From positions 248,001 through 312,000 of the forward strand of contig CAXBHL010000002.1 in assembly GCA_963975575.1 (NCBI GenBank): 64,000 nt of DNA. The letters run 5' to 3'. This stretch comes from UBA6054 sp963975575. GTDB taxonomy: Bacteria; Planctomycetota; Phycisphaerae; Phycisphaerales; UBA1924. Positions 18,025-26,447 of this stretch are shown here, piece after piece. The notes beneath the pieces were generated by a model, which worked only from the letters and a program-made list of their open reading frames with translations, searched no databases and was not told the DNA's origin. The translations under genes and the position numbers were made by a program. Position 1 is the first letter of the stretch, and the number at the start of each line of letters is the position of its first letter.

Positions 18025-18980
18025 GCGAGCCGACCCGGTACTACCTCTACATCCCCGTCTGGGCAACGGGCCGCGCCCCGCAGGGCGGCGGCTCGAGCGA
18101 TTACTCGACGCCCGGCACGCCGGACTCGTCGTACCAGACGCCGGCGAGCAGCACGCCGACGCCCTCGGAGGGCACCAGCTACTCGACGACCGGCGATGTG
18201 ATCTACACCACCGGCCCCAGCGGCACGCCGACGCTCACCACCTACACCACCGACGCGTTCACGAGCGACAGCGGGACGCCTCCGAGCGAAACAGACTCAC
18301 CCAGCGTCAGCGAGACCGCACCGCTGAGCTCCAGCAGCGGCGGCGGATCGACGGGCGCTTCCAGCGGCGGTTCTTCGGCGGCTTCGAGCGGGGGATCGTC
18401 TGGCGGCTCATCGTTCCAGTCCTCAATGGCTTCGACCGACGACCCGGGCTCGTCCGGCGGCGGTTCCTCCGGTGGTGGCGGATCGAGCGGCGGTGGAAGC
18501 GGCCCGGGCGGTTCGGGCTCGGGGCCCGGTGGCAGTGGTCCGGGCGGGTCCGGCCCCGGAGGATCAGGTTCCGGCGGTAGTTCCAACCAGTCGAGCATGG
18601 ACTCGTCCGGCGCCAGCAGCGGCGCGTCGAGCGGCGAAAGCTCGGGTTCCGGATCGAGCAGTGAGAGCTCGTCCGTCGAGTCGCCGAGCGACAGCTTCAG
18701 CCAGACGCTCACCCTCGGCTCCGAGGGCACCATCAAGAACACGACCATCACCATCGGCACGAGCTCCGACTCGTTCACCGGCACGTGGACCACCGATCCG
18801 AGCGGCACCATCGTCGGCACGGAGGTCACCATCGACCCCGGCTCCGGGTCCGGCAGCTCGGGCAACGACGCAGCCGCGCTGGGCAAGTTCGGCGAGCAGT
18901 TCATCGAGGGCGGCATGGAGGGCGTGCCGCCAGCCGGGTGGCAGGTCGAATCGATCACCACGCAGGAGGCACCGAAGTGA
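18021..18980 (+). CDS. Low-complexity Ser/Gly-rich phage protein
   Basis: A 319-residue protein with a short ordered N-terminus (TRYYLYIPVWATGR), then ~190 residues of Ser, Gly, Thr and Pro. It includes GSGPGG-like tandem repeats at about 155-195 and many SSG runs. A beta-like C-terminal region follows (TLTLGSEGTIKNTTITIGTS). No signal peptide. It is flanked by a methyltransferase/DUF115 pair and two glycosyltransferases, with overlaps on both sides. I infer that the Ser/Thr-rich stalk is the acceptor for O-linked sugars, or a fibre shaft; the sequence does not prove it. Confidence 0.65.
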   Translation: MSEPTRYYLYIPVWATGRAPQGGGSSDYSTPGTPDSSYQTPASSTPTPSEGTSYSTTGDVIYTTGPSGTPTLTTYTTDAFTSDSGTPPSETDSPSVSETAPLSSSSGGGSTGASSGGSSAASSGGSSGGSSFQSSMASTDDPGSSGGGSSGGGGSSGGGSGPGGSGSGPGGSGPGGSGPGGSGSGGSSNQSSMDSSGASSGASSGESSGSGSSSESSSVESPSDSFSQTLTLGSEGTIKNTTITIGTSSDSFTGTWTTDPSGTIVGTEVTIDPGSGSGSSGNDAAALGKFGEQFIEGGMEGVPPAGWQVESITTQEAPK

Positions 18981-19597
18981 TCCCCAGGATCGTCTACAGC
19001 GCGCACCTCGCCGAGTCGCCCGTGCCCGACACGTTCCGTCGATGGCAGTCCGAGTGGCAGCACCATCACCCCGAGTGGGACGTGCGCGTCATCACGCTCG
19101 ACGACCGCGAGCCGATCTTCAACCACACGCAGTGGACTGAAACGTTCAAGCTGCCAGAACCCGCGGGCGCGGCGTCGCGCCTCAACATCCTCCGCTACGA
19201 GCTGCTCGCACGCGAGGGAGGCGTGTTCGTCGATCCGGACCGCCTGCCGCTTCGCCCGATGGATGAACTGGTCACCGCCGTCCGGGCGTTCTGCTCGACA
19301 ACCCAGCAGCACGGCCGCCCGCACATGCTCTCGCCCGCGGTGCTGGGCGCCGTCCCGTGCCATCCCGCCCTCTGGCACTGCGTCCGCGACCTCGCCCACT
19401 CCATCGCGACGTTCCGGGGCGTCTGGGATCAGACGGGGCCGGGGTTCCTGAGCCGCGTGATCCGCGACCACGGCCACTTCCGCGATGTGGTCCCCTTTCA
19501 CTGGGCCCTCTTCGAGCGGGCCGACGCCGACGCCCGCGAGCATGGCGGTGCGTACCTCTTCAACGCGAGCCTACAGCCCGCGAAGGGCGTCGCCTGA
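18977..19597 (+). CDS. GT32-like glycosyltransferase, short
   Basis: A 206-residue protein of the Gly_transf_sug (GT32, OCH1-like) type. It opens with PRIVYSAHLAESPVP. The helix AGAASRLNILRYELLAREGG is followed by VFVDPDRLPLRPMDEL, where DPD stands in for the metal-binding DxD. GTG start overlaps the previous stop, and the end overlaps the second transferase by TGATG. It is slightly short for GT32 but keeps the core. It likely transfers a hexose to a phage or host-surface acceptor. Confidence 0.72.
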   Translation: MIPRIVYSAHLAESPVPDTFRRWQSEWQHHHPEWDVRVITLDDREPIFNHTQWTETFKLPEPAGAASRLNILRYELLAREGGVFVDPDRLPLRPMDELVTAVRAFCSTTQQHGRPHMLSPAVLGAVPCHPALWHCVRDLAHSIATFRGVWDQTGPGFLSRVIRDHGHFRDVVPFHWALFERADADAREHGGAYLFNASLQPAKGVA

Positions 19598-20325
19598 TGG
19601 CCGACACCTCCCCCATCCCAAAGGTGCTCCACCAGATCTGGCTCGGCCGCGGCGAGATGCCCGTCCAGCAGCGCCGGTGGCGACGCCGGTTCGCCGAAAT
19701 GAACCCGGGCTGGACGCTCCACTTGTGGACCGATGAACACCTGCCTTTCCCGATCCTGAACCGCCGGGCGTGGGACGCCTGCCTCGCCCTCGGCGGCGTT
19801 CCCGGCTGCGTCATGCGGAGCGACATTCTCCGCCTCGAACTCATGGCCCGCGTGGGCGGCGTCTACCTCGATACGGACATCAAACCCGTCCGCCCGCTGG
19901 ACGCCTGCTGCCCGCCCGGCGTCAACGCCTGGGTCGCCTGCGAGCAGGGAGACATCATTTCGAACGCGGCGATGGGTTTCGCACCCAACCACCCGGCAGC
20001 GTGGCGGGCGGTGAACGCGATCGAGGAGTCGTTCTTCGAACGACGGGCTGTCGGCGAGCAGGCCGGCCCGGGCTTCATCGCCCGAATGATGCTCGAGCAC
20101 GACGACGTGGCCTTCTGGCCGCCGGCGTGCTTCCACCCGACCGTTGCGGAGGTGGCGACGAATCCCGACCGGGTTCGCCTGCTCATGCAGGCCCATCTCT
20201 TTGCGGGATCGTGGGTAGAAGGCCGGCGGCATGACTATCGCGCTCTCTGGGCGTCGAATCTCGCCGACCGCACCCGCAGGCTCACTCCCCCGGCTCAGCC
20301 GCCTCAAGCAGCAAACGCTTCTTGA
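19597..20325 (+). CDS. GT32-like glycosyltransferase
   Basis: A 242-residue GT32 (Gly_transf_sug) enzyme. IPKVLHQIWLGRGEMP is the classic opening, RSDILRLELMARVGGVYLDT carries the helix and the DxD metal site (DTD), and a C-terminal His (QAHLFAGSW) matches the family. It has an intact catalytic layout and is the better-preserved of the two tandem transferases. Its last 44 bp overlap the end of the convergent minus-strand ATPase gene, so the phage operon runs straight into the recombinase cassette with no space for lysis genes. Confidence 0.82.
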   Translation: MADTSPIPKVLHQIWLGRGEMPVQQRRWRRRFAEMNPGWTLHLWTDEHLPFPILNRRAWDACLALGGVPGCVMRSDILRLELMARVGGVYLDTDIKPVRPLDACCPPGVNAWVACEQGDIISNAAMGFAPNHPAAWRAVNAIEESFFERRAVGEQAGPGFIARMMLEHDDVAFWPPACFHPTVAEVATNPDRVRLLMQAHLFAGSWVEGRRHDYRALWASNLADRTRRLTPPAQPPQAANAS

Positions 20326-21133
20326 GGCGGAAGTACGTTGCCCGGGAGAGACCCGTTGCTTCCTGGAACGCGGCGAGGCGTTCAACCTCGGTGCTCAATC
20401 GGGGATCAGACACCACGGCGGCAACCATCGACATTGTTCGATTCCCACACATCATCTGGAGCAGGCTCTCCTGCCAATCAACGAATCCGGCCTCTCGCAG
20501 CCGCGCCGCCTTGGCGTACCACCGCATCGAGACGTGCGACACCAGATGCAGGTGACGACCGACGAACTCGTAGACCACGTCGTCGGTACACCACTGTCCG
20601 GCCTCCTGATGAACCTCCGCAGTATCCGGATCAAAGTGCACGATGATGGCTCGGTCCTCCAGAGCCTGGACGTCGGCGTTGATGGTCTTCCACTCATTCG
20701 CGATGAGAACTACCGGGCTCCGTGTCTCGAACTCCTTCGGCAGCGTGACATCGTCGTCGGTCACGCGCGTCCGCCAAGCGACTCGCTTGACGGGCTTCGA
20801 TTCGCAGAGCGGCTTGAGGAGGCGTACGCAGTCTGGGTTGGCGTACAGACGGTCGAGATCGTCGAGGATCACTGGCTGGTTTAGGTGCTCCCAGAGTTCT
20901 CGGTAGATCCCAAAGGGCTGGGCATGGCCTTCGACATACAGCGCATCACCGTTGCACTGCTCGAGGATGGCCCGACGCACCCGCTCGGTCTTCCCCGTTC
21001 CCGGGCGTCCGAGCAGCAGGAGCACGTACAGCGAGCCGTCGATAACCTTGCAGATGTACCGATCCAGTTCCGCGTAGGTGCCGACGGAGATCGCATCCCC
21101 CGGCGCGGTTGGTTGGCGACTTGGCTTGGTCAC
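20282..21133 (-). CDS. AAA-type ATPase of recombinase/ParB cassette
   Basis: A 283-residue P-loop ATPase. Walker A GRPGTGKT is at residues 42-49 and Walker B VILDDLD at 88-94. A sensor-like VVLIANEW follows, and a C-terminal helical domain ends in a helix-turn-helix-like SRATYFRLKKRLL. GTG start lies 3 bp after the stop of the RepB-like gene, so it is last in a four-gene operon. I infer DNA-linked remodelling or partition together with the two ParB-like proteins. It resembles transposition ATPases less than a generic AAA/regulatory ATPase. Confidence 0.72.
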   Translation of the reverse strand: MTKPSRQPTAPGDAISVGTYAELDRYICKVIDGSLYVLLLLGRPGTGKTERVRRAILEQCNGDALYVEGHAQPFGIYRELWEHLNQPVILDDLDRLYANPDCVRLLKPLCESKPVKRVAWRTRVTDDDVTLPKEFETRSPVVLIANEWKTINADVQALEDRAIIVHFDPDTAEVHQEAGQWCTDDVVYEFVGRHLHLVSHVSMRWYAKAARLREAGFVDWQESLLQMMCGNRTMSMVAAVVSDPRLSTEVERLAAFQEATGLSRATYFRLKKRLLLEAAEPGE

Positions 21134-21136
21134 GTA

Positions 21137-22039
21137 CTACGCCTCGGGCTGCCCGAGTTCGGTGATCTCCGAGAGCTTCTCGAACTCGGCGTAGATATCC
21201 GGGTACTTCCGCGACAGGAACTTCACGACGGCGGCATTGCCGAGCAATCGCCGGATGTACCCGACTGCCAGGACGAGGTTGAGGACGTTCCGACCGTGCG
21301 ACTCCTCGAGAGAGCGGAAGTCCTGCTCGATTGAGGCCATCTCGCGCTCGATCCGTGCAACATCCTCAGGGCGAAGTCCATCGGCGTCCTTGCCGCGCTC
21401 CGGCTCAACGAGCTGATCCGGAGGCGTTGCGGCCACCAGACACTTGGCATACGGCGTAGCGAAGTTGTTCGATGCCACCATCAACTCAGCCATCTCAATC
21501 TGCCGCATCGGCTCCACGCGCCGGAGTTCGCGGATGGTGCCCTGCGTGGCGTGGCGGTCCTTCAGCAACTCGACTGCCTCCGGGCAGATCCCGTCGAGCA
21601 GGTCGCGCTTCTTGCGGATCGCCGAGACATCGAGCTTGAGCGTGGCTGCGATCCGGTCTTCGGAGACACCGTTCTTGATCGCTTTGACGATCATGAAGTG
21701 TTCTTGGATCGGCGAGATCTGGTTGATCTTGTGGTTGTACGTGAACGAATCGTCCGTTGTTGCGATGAGGCAGAACACCTCAGTCGCGCCCTGCTCCTTG
21801 AGAATGTCATACCGCAGCAGCCCATCGAGGATGAGGTACTTCTGGCCCCGGCCGCGTGATCCCGCTTGCGGGAACACAACGATGGGCTCGATCATCCCAA
21901 CCTGCCCCATCGAGGCCACGATCCTCTGGTAGCGAGAGGACGTCCGCGTCGACTTCGGCAGCGTCCTCAGCGGAAGCAGCTGCGTCAGGGCGATCATCTT
22001 GCCTTCCGGTCTGAACGCCATTCGGACGGACTGCCCCAT
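21137..22039 (-). CDS. ParB/RepB-like partition protein
   Basis: A 300-residue protein. The N-terminal ParB/Srx-like domain (YQRIVASMGQVGMIEPIVVF; ILDGLLRYDILKEQGATEVF) is followed by a helix-turn-helix part (ISPIQEHFMIVKAIKNGVS) and a C-terminal RepB-type helical domain. Many ParB N-domains bind CTP, but the characteristic GxRRW is here DGLLRYD. It overlaps the upstream ParB gene by ATGA. It probably binds DNA of the mobile element and acts with its neighbours. Confidence 0.8.
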   Translation of the reverse strand: MGQSVRMAFRPEGKMIALTQLLPLRTLPKSTRTSSRYQRIVASMGQVGMIEPIVVFPQAGSRGRGQKYLILDGLLRYDILKEQGATEVFCLIATTDDSFTYNHKINQISPIQEHFMIVKAIKNGVSEDRIAATLKLDVSAIRKKRDLLDGICPEAVELLKDRHATQGTIRELRRVEPMRQIEMAELMVASNNFATPYAKCLVAATPPDQLVEPERGKDADGLRPEDVARIEREMASIEQDFRSLEESHGRNVLNLVLAVGYIRRLLGNAAVVKFLSRKYPDIYAEFEKLSEITELGQPEA

Positions 22040-22917
22040 CAGCCACGCTCCCCGACTTCGGGTTGATCGACAAGCACTTGCGGCATTTCGTCCAGCGCCT
22101 CGTCTCGCAGGACTTGGACGAAGGAAGCGTCTTGAAGCAAACGCTTGAGGGCCGAACGCACGAAGAGGAGGCGAGTCTCCGTCACCTTGGCCTTGTTGAT
22201 CTCTCGGCGCTGCTTGGAGACCTCTTCCTGGTATCGCTTCATCAGACCATCGGCGGTCATGGTGGACGCCCGGCCGCCAGTGCTCCGAACGCCGCGAACG
22301 CGGCGTTGTTCAATCAACTTCCTGGCCCGGAGTAGCTCCTTCCCACGCAGCGTGCTCTTCTCGTACGCCTCGCGGAGCGCCTCCTGGACCTCCTCGTGGT
22401 CAGAGCTGGCGATCGTGACAGCGATACTCAGCGGGATCTGGTTCTTCTCGACCGCCCTGATCAGCCGGTCTTCGCCCTTGTTCACCAGCCGGATGATTCC
22501 CTTAACGTACGACAGCTGTAGGTCGGTGATCTTCGCGATCTCGGCGTAGTTGTGGCCACGATCCTTCAGCGCGGCGATCTCACGCATGAGTTCGTTCGAC
22601 CGGTACGAGCGGCGAGCGAGATTCTCCGCGAGGCTCATCAAAAGGAGCTCGTCCTTTGTTGCCTCGACGACGAACGCGGGGACCTCCGTCTCGCCGAGCA
22701 GCTTGTAGGCTTCAAGCCGGCCCTGGCCGCATACGAGGTCATACCGCGGAGATCCGTTGTTGGTCGGCCGCTCGGCGACGGTGATCGGCTTCTTCAGTCC
22801 TAGGTTCGAAATGTTCCCGACAATCTGCTTGAACTTCTCGCGGCCGCGGGACCGCGGGTTCACGACGGTGATCCGATCGATCGGGATCATCACAATCTCG
22901 CGTTCGCCAGCGGTCAT
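22039..22917 (-). CDS. ParB-like nuclease/partition domain protein
   Basis: A 292-residue ParB family protein. IDRITVVNPRSRGREKFKQI and the segment DLVCGQGRLEAYKLLG correspond to the ParB CTP-binding fold (GQGRLEA in place of GERRxxA). ALKDRGHNYAEIAKITDLQ forms the central helix-turn-helix. It starts with ATG at 22917 overlapping the recombinase stop by ATGA, and ends overlapping the next ParB gene the same way. The pair probably acts as a hetero-partner set rather than as a chromosomal ParB, since no parA or parS is seen here. Confidence 0.82.
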   Translation of the reverse strand: MTAGEREIVMIPIDRITVVNPRSRGREKFKQIVGNISNLGLKKPITVAERPTNNGSPRYDLVCGQGRLEAYKLLGETEVPAFVVEATKDELLLMSLAENLARRSYRSNELMREIAALKDRGHNYAEIAKITDLQLSYVKGIIRLVNKGEDRLIRAVEKNQIPLSIAVTIASSDHEEVQEALREAYEKSTLRGKELLRARKLIEQRRVRGVRSTGGRASTMTADGLMKRYQEEVSKQRREINKAKVTETRLLFVRSALKRLLQDASFVQVLRDEALDEMPQVLVDQPEVGERG

Positions 22918-24467
22918 GCGACCCCCTCGACACTGACGCACGTGGCCATGTCACGGAAGAAGCCGAGCGTGTCGAAGCGGTAGGTGTCGATCCTGGCCCC
23001 GTTGTGCTCGGAGAGCGCGAGCTTCGACCACTCGATGTCCAGCCTCGGGATCAGGTAGTAATCCGACGGCATGTCGTTCGCCGGATCCATGCGAACCACG
23101 ATGGTGATGTCGGCCGCCGATTCGCGGTCGAACCGGACCAGCCAGTGGGGCGAGCGGCTGTCCGTGTGACGACAGCGCGACAGGCACATCGCGGCCGTGT
23201 AGGTCTCATTGATCGTGAGCAGACGAGACTCGGGGTCATGATCGACGCTGGCACCCACCGCCTCGAGGTCCTGCATGACATCGCCAAGCAGGTGGGGGTG
23301 CTTGTCCCGGAGCCGCTTGTTGATCTCGATGTACTCGAAGTCCCGGTTCGGGGTATACCCGACCAAGCGGTACGCGTTGACGAGGCTTGAGAATCGATAC
23401 CGGAACGAGGCGCTGGAGGGAACGCCGTCGGCGTCATCGATAAGAGCCCCCGAGAGGTAGCCGTGCGTGTCCAGAACGGCCCGGAGCCGCTCGAGCATCT
23501 CCTCGTCGGTGAAGCGGCGATTCCGTTCCTGAATGATGCCTCGGGCGGTGAAGAACCACTCCGGCTCGACGATGGAGTCGAATACGGCGTCGGCGCGGAC
23601 GAGCTGGTCGGGCGAATTGACAACCCGGTTCTTCTTGAGCTTGAAGGACACCCGATTCCAGACGTTGTTCCCGATGTACTTCTCGTTGGTCAGGATCTGG
23701 TGGACGCTGCCACGGGTCCAGGCCCGGCCAAGGTCCGTGGCGATGCCGCGGTCATTGAGAATCTGGGCGATCTCACGCTCCGAGCGGTTCTCCTCGAGGA
23801 ACATCCTGTAGATGGACCGAACCACGTCGATTTCTTCCGACGGGCCCGCGACGAGAACGACGCGGTCGGTCTGCAGGCTCTTGTGCTCGCCTCTCTTGAG
23901 CACGCCCTTTGATTCGCCGCTCTGATCGATGAGTTGGCGCCGCAGCCCGAAGCCCGCCGGTCCGCCTTGGCGATACCCCATCTCGATGAGTCGGCACTGG
24001 CCTTTGAAGACCTTGGCCGACAACTCTCGGCTGTACTCGCCCGCCATGGCCCGCTTGACGCCTTTGATGATCGTCGAGACCGGGCTACCGTCATTCTCAA
24101 ACTGCTCGGCGCAGTAGACGAGCTTGATGCCCGCCCGCTTCAACCGGTACTCGTAATAGGCGCTCTCGTCGGTGTCCTGGAACCGACCCCAGCGGCTGAC
24201 GTCGTAGACGAGGATGGCTTCGAAGTCGGTCTCCCCGGCCTCGACGTCAGCGAAGAGCCGCTTCAGGCCCTCGCGTCCGTCGAGGCGTAGGCCACTCTTA
24301 CCGTCATCGGCGTAGGTCTTGACGATCTCGTAGCCGCGGGCTGCGGCATACTCGCGGATCACGTCGGCCTGGTTCTCGGTCGAGTATTGTTGGTGCTCCG
24401 TCGACATCCGGACGTACTGCGCGGCCCGGATGTGAGGCGTAGAAGGGATGGCATCGTCGCTGTGCAT
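22914..24467 (-). CDS. Large serine recombinase (site-specific integrase/resolvase family)
   Basis: A 517-residue serine recombinase. The catalytic serine is Ser22 in YVRMSTEHQ, followed by QADVIREYAAARGYEIVKTY and the conserved YDVSRWGRF. The recombinase domain comes next (GPAGFGLRRQLID; GRAWTRGSVHQILTNEKYIG). The last ~200 residues are a less conserved C-terminal part without an obvious Cys-rich zinc ribbon. It starts the recombinase-ParB-RepB-ATPase operon and probably moves the island. I found no certain attachment sites. Confidence 0.88.
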   Translation of the reverse strand: MHSDDAIPSTPHIRAAQYVRMSTEHQQYSTENQADVIREYAAARGYEIVKTYADDGKSGLRLDGREGLKRLFADVEAGETDFEAILVYDVSRWGRFQDTDESAYYEYRLKRAGIKLVYCAEQFENDGSPVSTIIKGVKRAMAGEYSRELSAKVFKGQCRLIEMGYRQGGPAGFGLRRQLIDQSGESKGVLKRGEHKSLQTDRVVLVAGPSEEIDVVRSIYRMFLEENRSEREIAQILNDRGIATDLGRAWTRGSVHQILTNEKYIGNNVWNRVSFKLKKNRVVNSPDQLVRADAVFDSIVEPEWFFTARGIIQERNRRFTDEEMLERLRAVLDTHGYLSGALIDDADGVPSSASFRYRFSSLVNAYRLVGYTPNRDFEYIEINKRLRDKHPHLLGDVMQDLEAVGASVDHDPESRLLTINETYTAAMCLSRCRHTDSRSPHWLVRFDRESAADITIVVRMDPANDMPSDYYLIPRLDIEWSKLALSEHNGARIDTYRFDTLGFFRDMATCVSVEGVA

Positions 24468-24659
24468 GGGTCACGTCGGGTGGTGGTCTGGGCGGCTGCT
24501 CCTCTGAGCGGTACCGCACGGGGATAGGGCCGGATCGGTGTCAGGTCACACCACGCGGTGAGACTTCCAACACACTCTGCGCTGCCGCTGTGCAGTTCCC
24601 GTGGGGTGCGCGTGCGAAAGCTGTCCGATTTCGTCCGGGCGTTGTTCCTGAGGCGGAAA

Positions 24660-25085
24660 TCAGTCCAGCATCAGCACGTAGTAGCCACGGTGGGTGCCGT
24701 CGATTCTGCGTGCCAGCTCCGGCATGTCGGCTTCGACGAGACGCCGCCGGAGGTCGCGGACGGCGCTACGCACCGTCGATGTCGAGCGCCGACATCCCCA
24801 CACGTCGTCCAAGAGGTCGGAGTGTGAGATGTAGTGGTTCGGCCGCCGCGCAAGTCGCTGAATCAGCCGGAAACCGATGGATGCGCCGAGAACGCACTCG
24901 TGCCCGTTCCACCGGACCGACAACGTGCGGGGATCGACGATCAGAGCATGGCTAAGGCTGGATTCATCGACCGACGCGTTTGGCGTATCGATCGCTGCAG
25001 ATTCGATCTTGTCGGCCAGATCACGCAGTGACCGCGCGATGCTCAGGAGGTCTGTGGCTAGGGATGAGGGGGTGTGGCGTTCCAT
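24660..25085 (-). CDS. Winged-helix DNA-binding protein (OmpR/PhoB C-terminal type)
   Basis: A 141-residue protein with no receiver domain. A helical N-terminus is followed by a winged helix at about 55-141 (LSVRWNGHECVLGASIGFRL; YISHSDLLDDVW; TVRSAVRDLRRRL; GTHRGYYVL), matching the OmpR/PhoB effector domain. ATG at 25085 has GGAGG six bases upstream. It is transcribed away from the nuclease-helicase pair, with a cluster of TGAGAC repeats in the shared upstream region. OmpR-type wings bind direct repeats, so this protein is the natural candidate to bind them and control the island. That link is inference. Confidence 0.75.
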   Translation of the reverse strand: MERHTPSSLATDLLSIARSLRDLADKIESAAIDTPNASVDESSLSHALIVDPRTLSVRWNGHECVLGASIGFRLIQRLARRPNHYISHSDLLDDVWGCRRSTSTVRSAVRDLRRRLVEADMPELARRIDGTHRGYYVLMLD

Positions 25086-25574
25086 CGGATGCCTCCGTGT
25101 TGGGGCGGCACCCGTGGCGTGCGACGGCACGCCGGCTCAGACTCGGCAGGAACCGCCGATCGTGACATCCTCAGGATGAAAAGCTGATGTCGGCGTCAAC
25201 GGGGCATCCACACGCAACCTCCAGATCGTGAGACTTTGAGACTCGGGCCAGATTTGCCCGCCTGAGAACGCAGGAAGGGTGATTCCAGAGTCTCACTGAC
25301 TGGTCTCAGCCATGAGACCTGAGACCGACCAAGCTCATCGCGGACCGTTTTCAGCGCGTTGTCACCGCACCACCCCGATCCCCACCCATTACCGGTGCAG
25401 GCGTCCCCATGGGAGCACGGCCCTGGCCAATCGCTGCCGGGGCTTGTCAACCCCCGTACACTAAGACTGACTAGACCTTCCGATCCGCCAATTCGACCAG
25501 GCCAGCGACGTGGGCGGCCTCTGTCGAGGACGGATCTAGTGGTGTAACCAGACATTTGTTGGGATGCACTTTCC
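25086..25574. other. Divergent intergenic region, regulatory
   Basis: A 489-bp gap between the divergent winged-helix gene and the nuclease gene. I see no credible gene. It holds the TGAGAC repeat cluster (25229-25325, listed separately) and a G/C-poorer stretch around 25440-25500 with promoter-like AT content (GTACACTAAGACTGACTAG). No -35/-10 pair is good enough to call. Confidence 0.6.
25229..25325. repeat. Cluster of six TGAGAC hexamers, candidate operator
   Basis: Six exact copies of TGAGAC occur within 97 bp: direct at 25229, 25237, 25313 and 25320, inverted at 25290 and 25303. Those at 25303 and 25313 form a perfect dyad, GTCTCA-N4-TGAGAC. A further copy, in the shared 9-mer GTGAGACTT, lies at 24558-24566 upstream of the recombinase. 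The direct copies are 7-8 bp apart, suitable for tandem binding of a winged-helix protein. A recombinase or phage-repressor site is an alternative. Confidence 0.6.
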
Positions 25575-26447
25575 GTGTCTCTCTCGTATCCTGCACCACG
25601 CCCCGACCGAGGGATCTGTCGTCACGGAGCCGCAGCCTTGCCGATAACTCTCGAACCGGTTTCACACCCGTCTCTCTGCCATGGCCATCGCTGGGCCATT
25701 GCAGAGCGGACCGAACTTGCGGCGCTTGTCGTTCGCGTGGTCTTGGGCGAGCACGCCCACGCCGAGGCCGTATTGACCGGCGGGACGACCGCAGGTCGAA
25801 AGGTTGCGGCCGCAGACTGTGCGCGTATCCGGCGGCAACTTGGACCTCCGGCTACGGACGTAGCACGTTATCACAGAGATGGCTGGATCATGCAGATCAT
25901 CGCCTGGGTCGCCGCGCATCAGCTAGACCCGCCAATGGCCGTGATCCGAGCGCCTCAGAGTCGCATGGCTGACAAGGGTTTCGACGGGCTGATGATTTCG
26001 CTTGACGACAAGCGACAGCTGCGGGGCATCATCGTCTGTGAGGAGAAGGCTACCGAGAATCCCAGAGACACCGTTCGCGAAGAAGTCTGGCCGGAGGTCC
26101 GCAAGCTCGAGGCCGGAGAGCGAGATGGGGAACTCTTCTCCGAAGTCACCACGCTGCTATACAAGCTCAAAGCCACGGATCCCGCGTTCGACATCGACGG
26201 CGCGCTGGCCGCAATCGACTGGAGCCGGCACAGGGTCTATCGCGTTTCCGTGACCATCGAGACCTCCCGCGACAATGTCAAAGGTCATGCAGCTCTATTC
26301 AAAGGCTACGACAACGTGGCACCGGGGTGCATCGACAGACGGCACGGCGAGACGGTTTGTTTGGCGCCGCTCCGCGAATGGATGGACGGCTTCTGCGGGC
26401 TCGTCCTAGATCAATTGTCGACACTAGAGAGTGCCGCCCATGTATGA
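25575..26447 (+). CDS. PD-(D/E)xK-like nuclease subunit, HamA (Hachiman)-like
   Basis: A 290-residue protein that forms a two-gene unit with the helicase downstream (8-bp overlap). DKGFDGLMISL (GFDGL at about 135-139) followed by IIVCEEKATENPRD (EEK at about 156-158) gives a D-x(n)-E-x-K core as in restriction-type nucleases. The GxDG...GExK arrangement resembles HamA (DUF1837) of Hachiman. A C-terminal beta/helix region follows. GTG at 25575 is the longest start and has no strong ribosome site; a later start is possible. Lower GC than the chromosome. I infer an antiphage effector nuclease; the family match is by motif only. Confidence 0.62.
   Translation: MSLSYPAPRPDRGICRHGAAALPITLEPVSHPSLCHGHRWAIAERTELAALVVRVVLGEHAHAEAVLTGGTTAGRKVAAADCARIRRQLGPPATDVARYHRDGWIMQIIAWVAAHQLDPPMAVIRAPQSRMADKGFDGLMISLDDKRQLRGIIVCEEKATENPRDTVREEVWPEVRKLEAGERDGELFSEVTTLLYKLKATDPAFDIDGALAAIDWSRHRVYRVSVTIETSRDNVKGHAALFKGYDNVAPGCIDRRHGETVCLAPLREWMDGFCGLVLDQLSTLESAAHV

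Noticed and set aside
18242..19543. A long minus-strand Pro/Glu/Leu-rich frame opposite the Ser/Gly protein
   Set aside because: It is the complement of the Ser/Gly repeats; no start signal or conserved motif.
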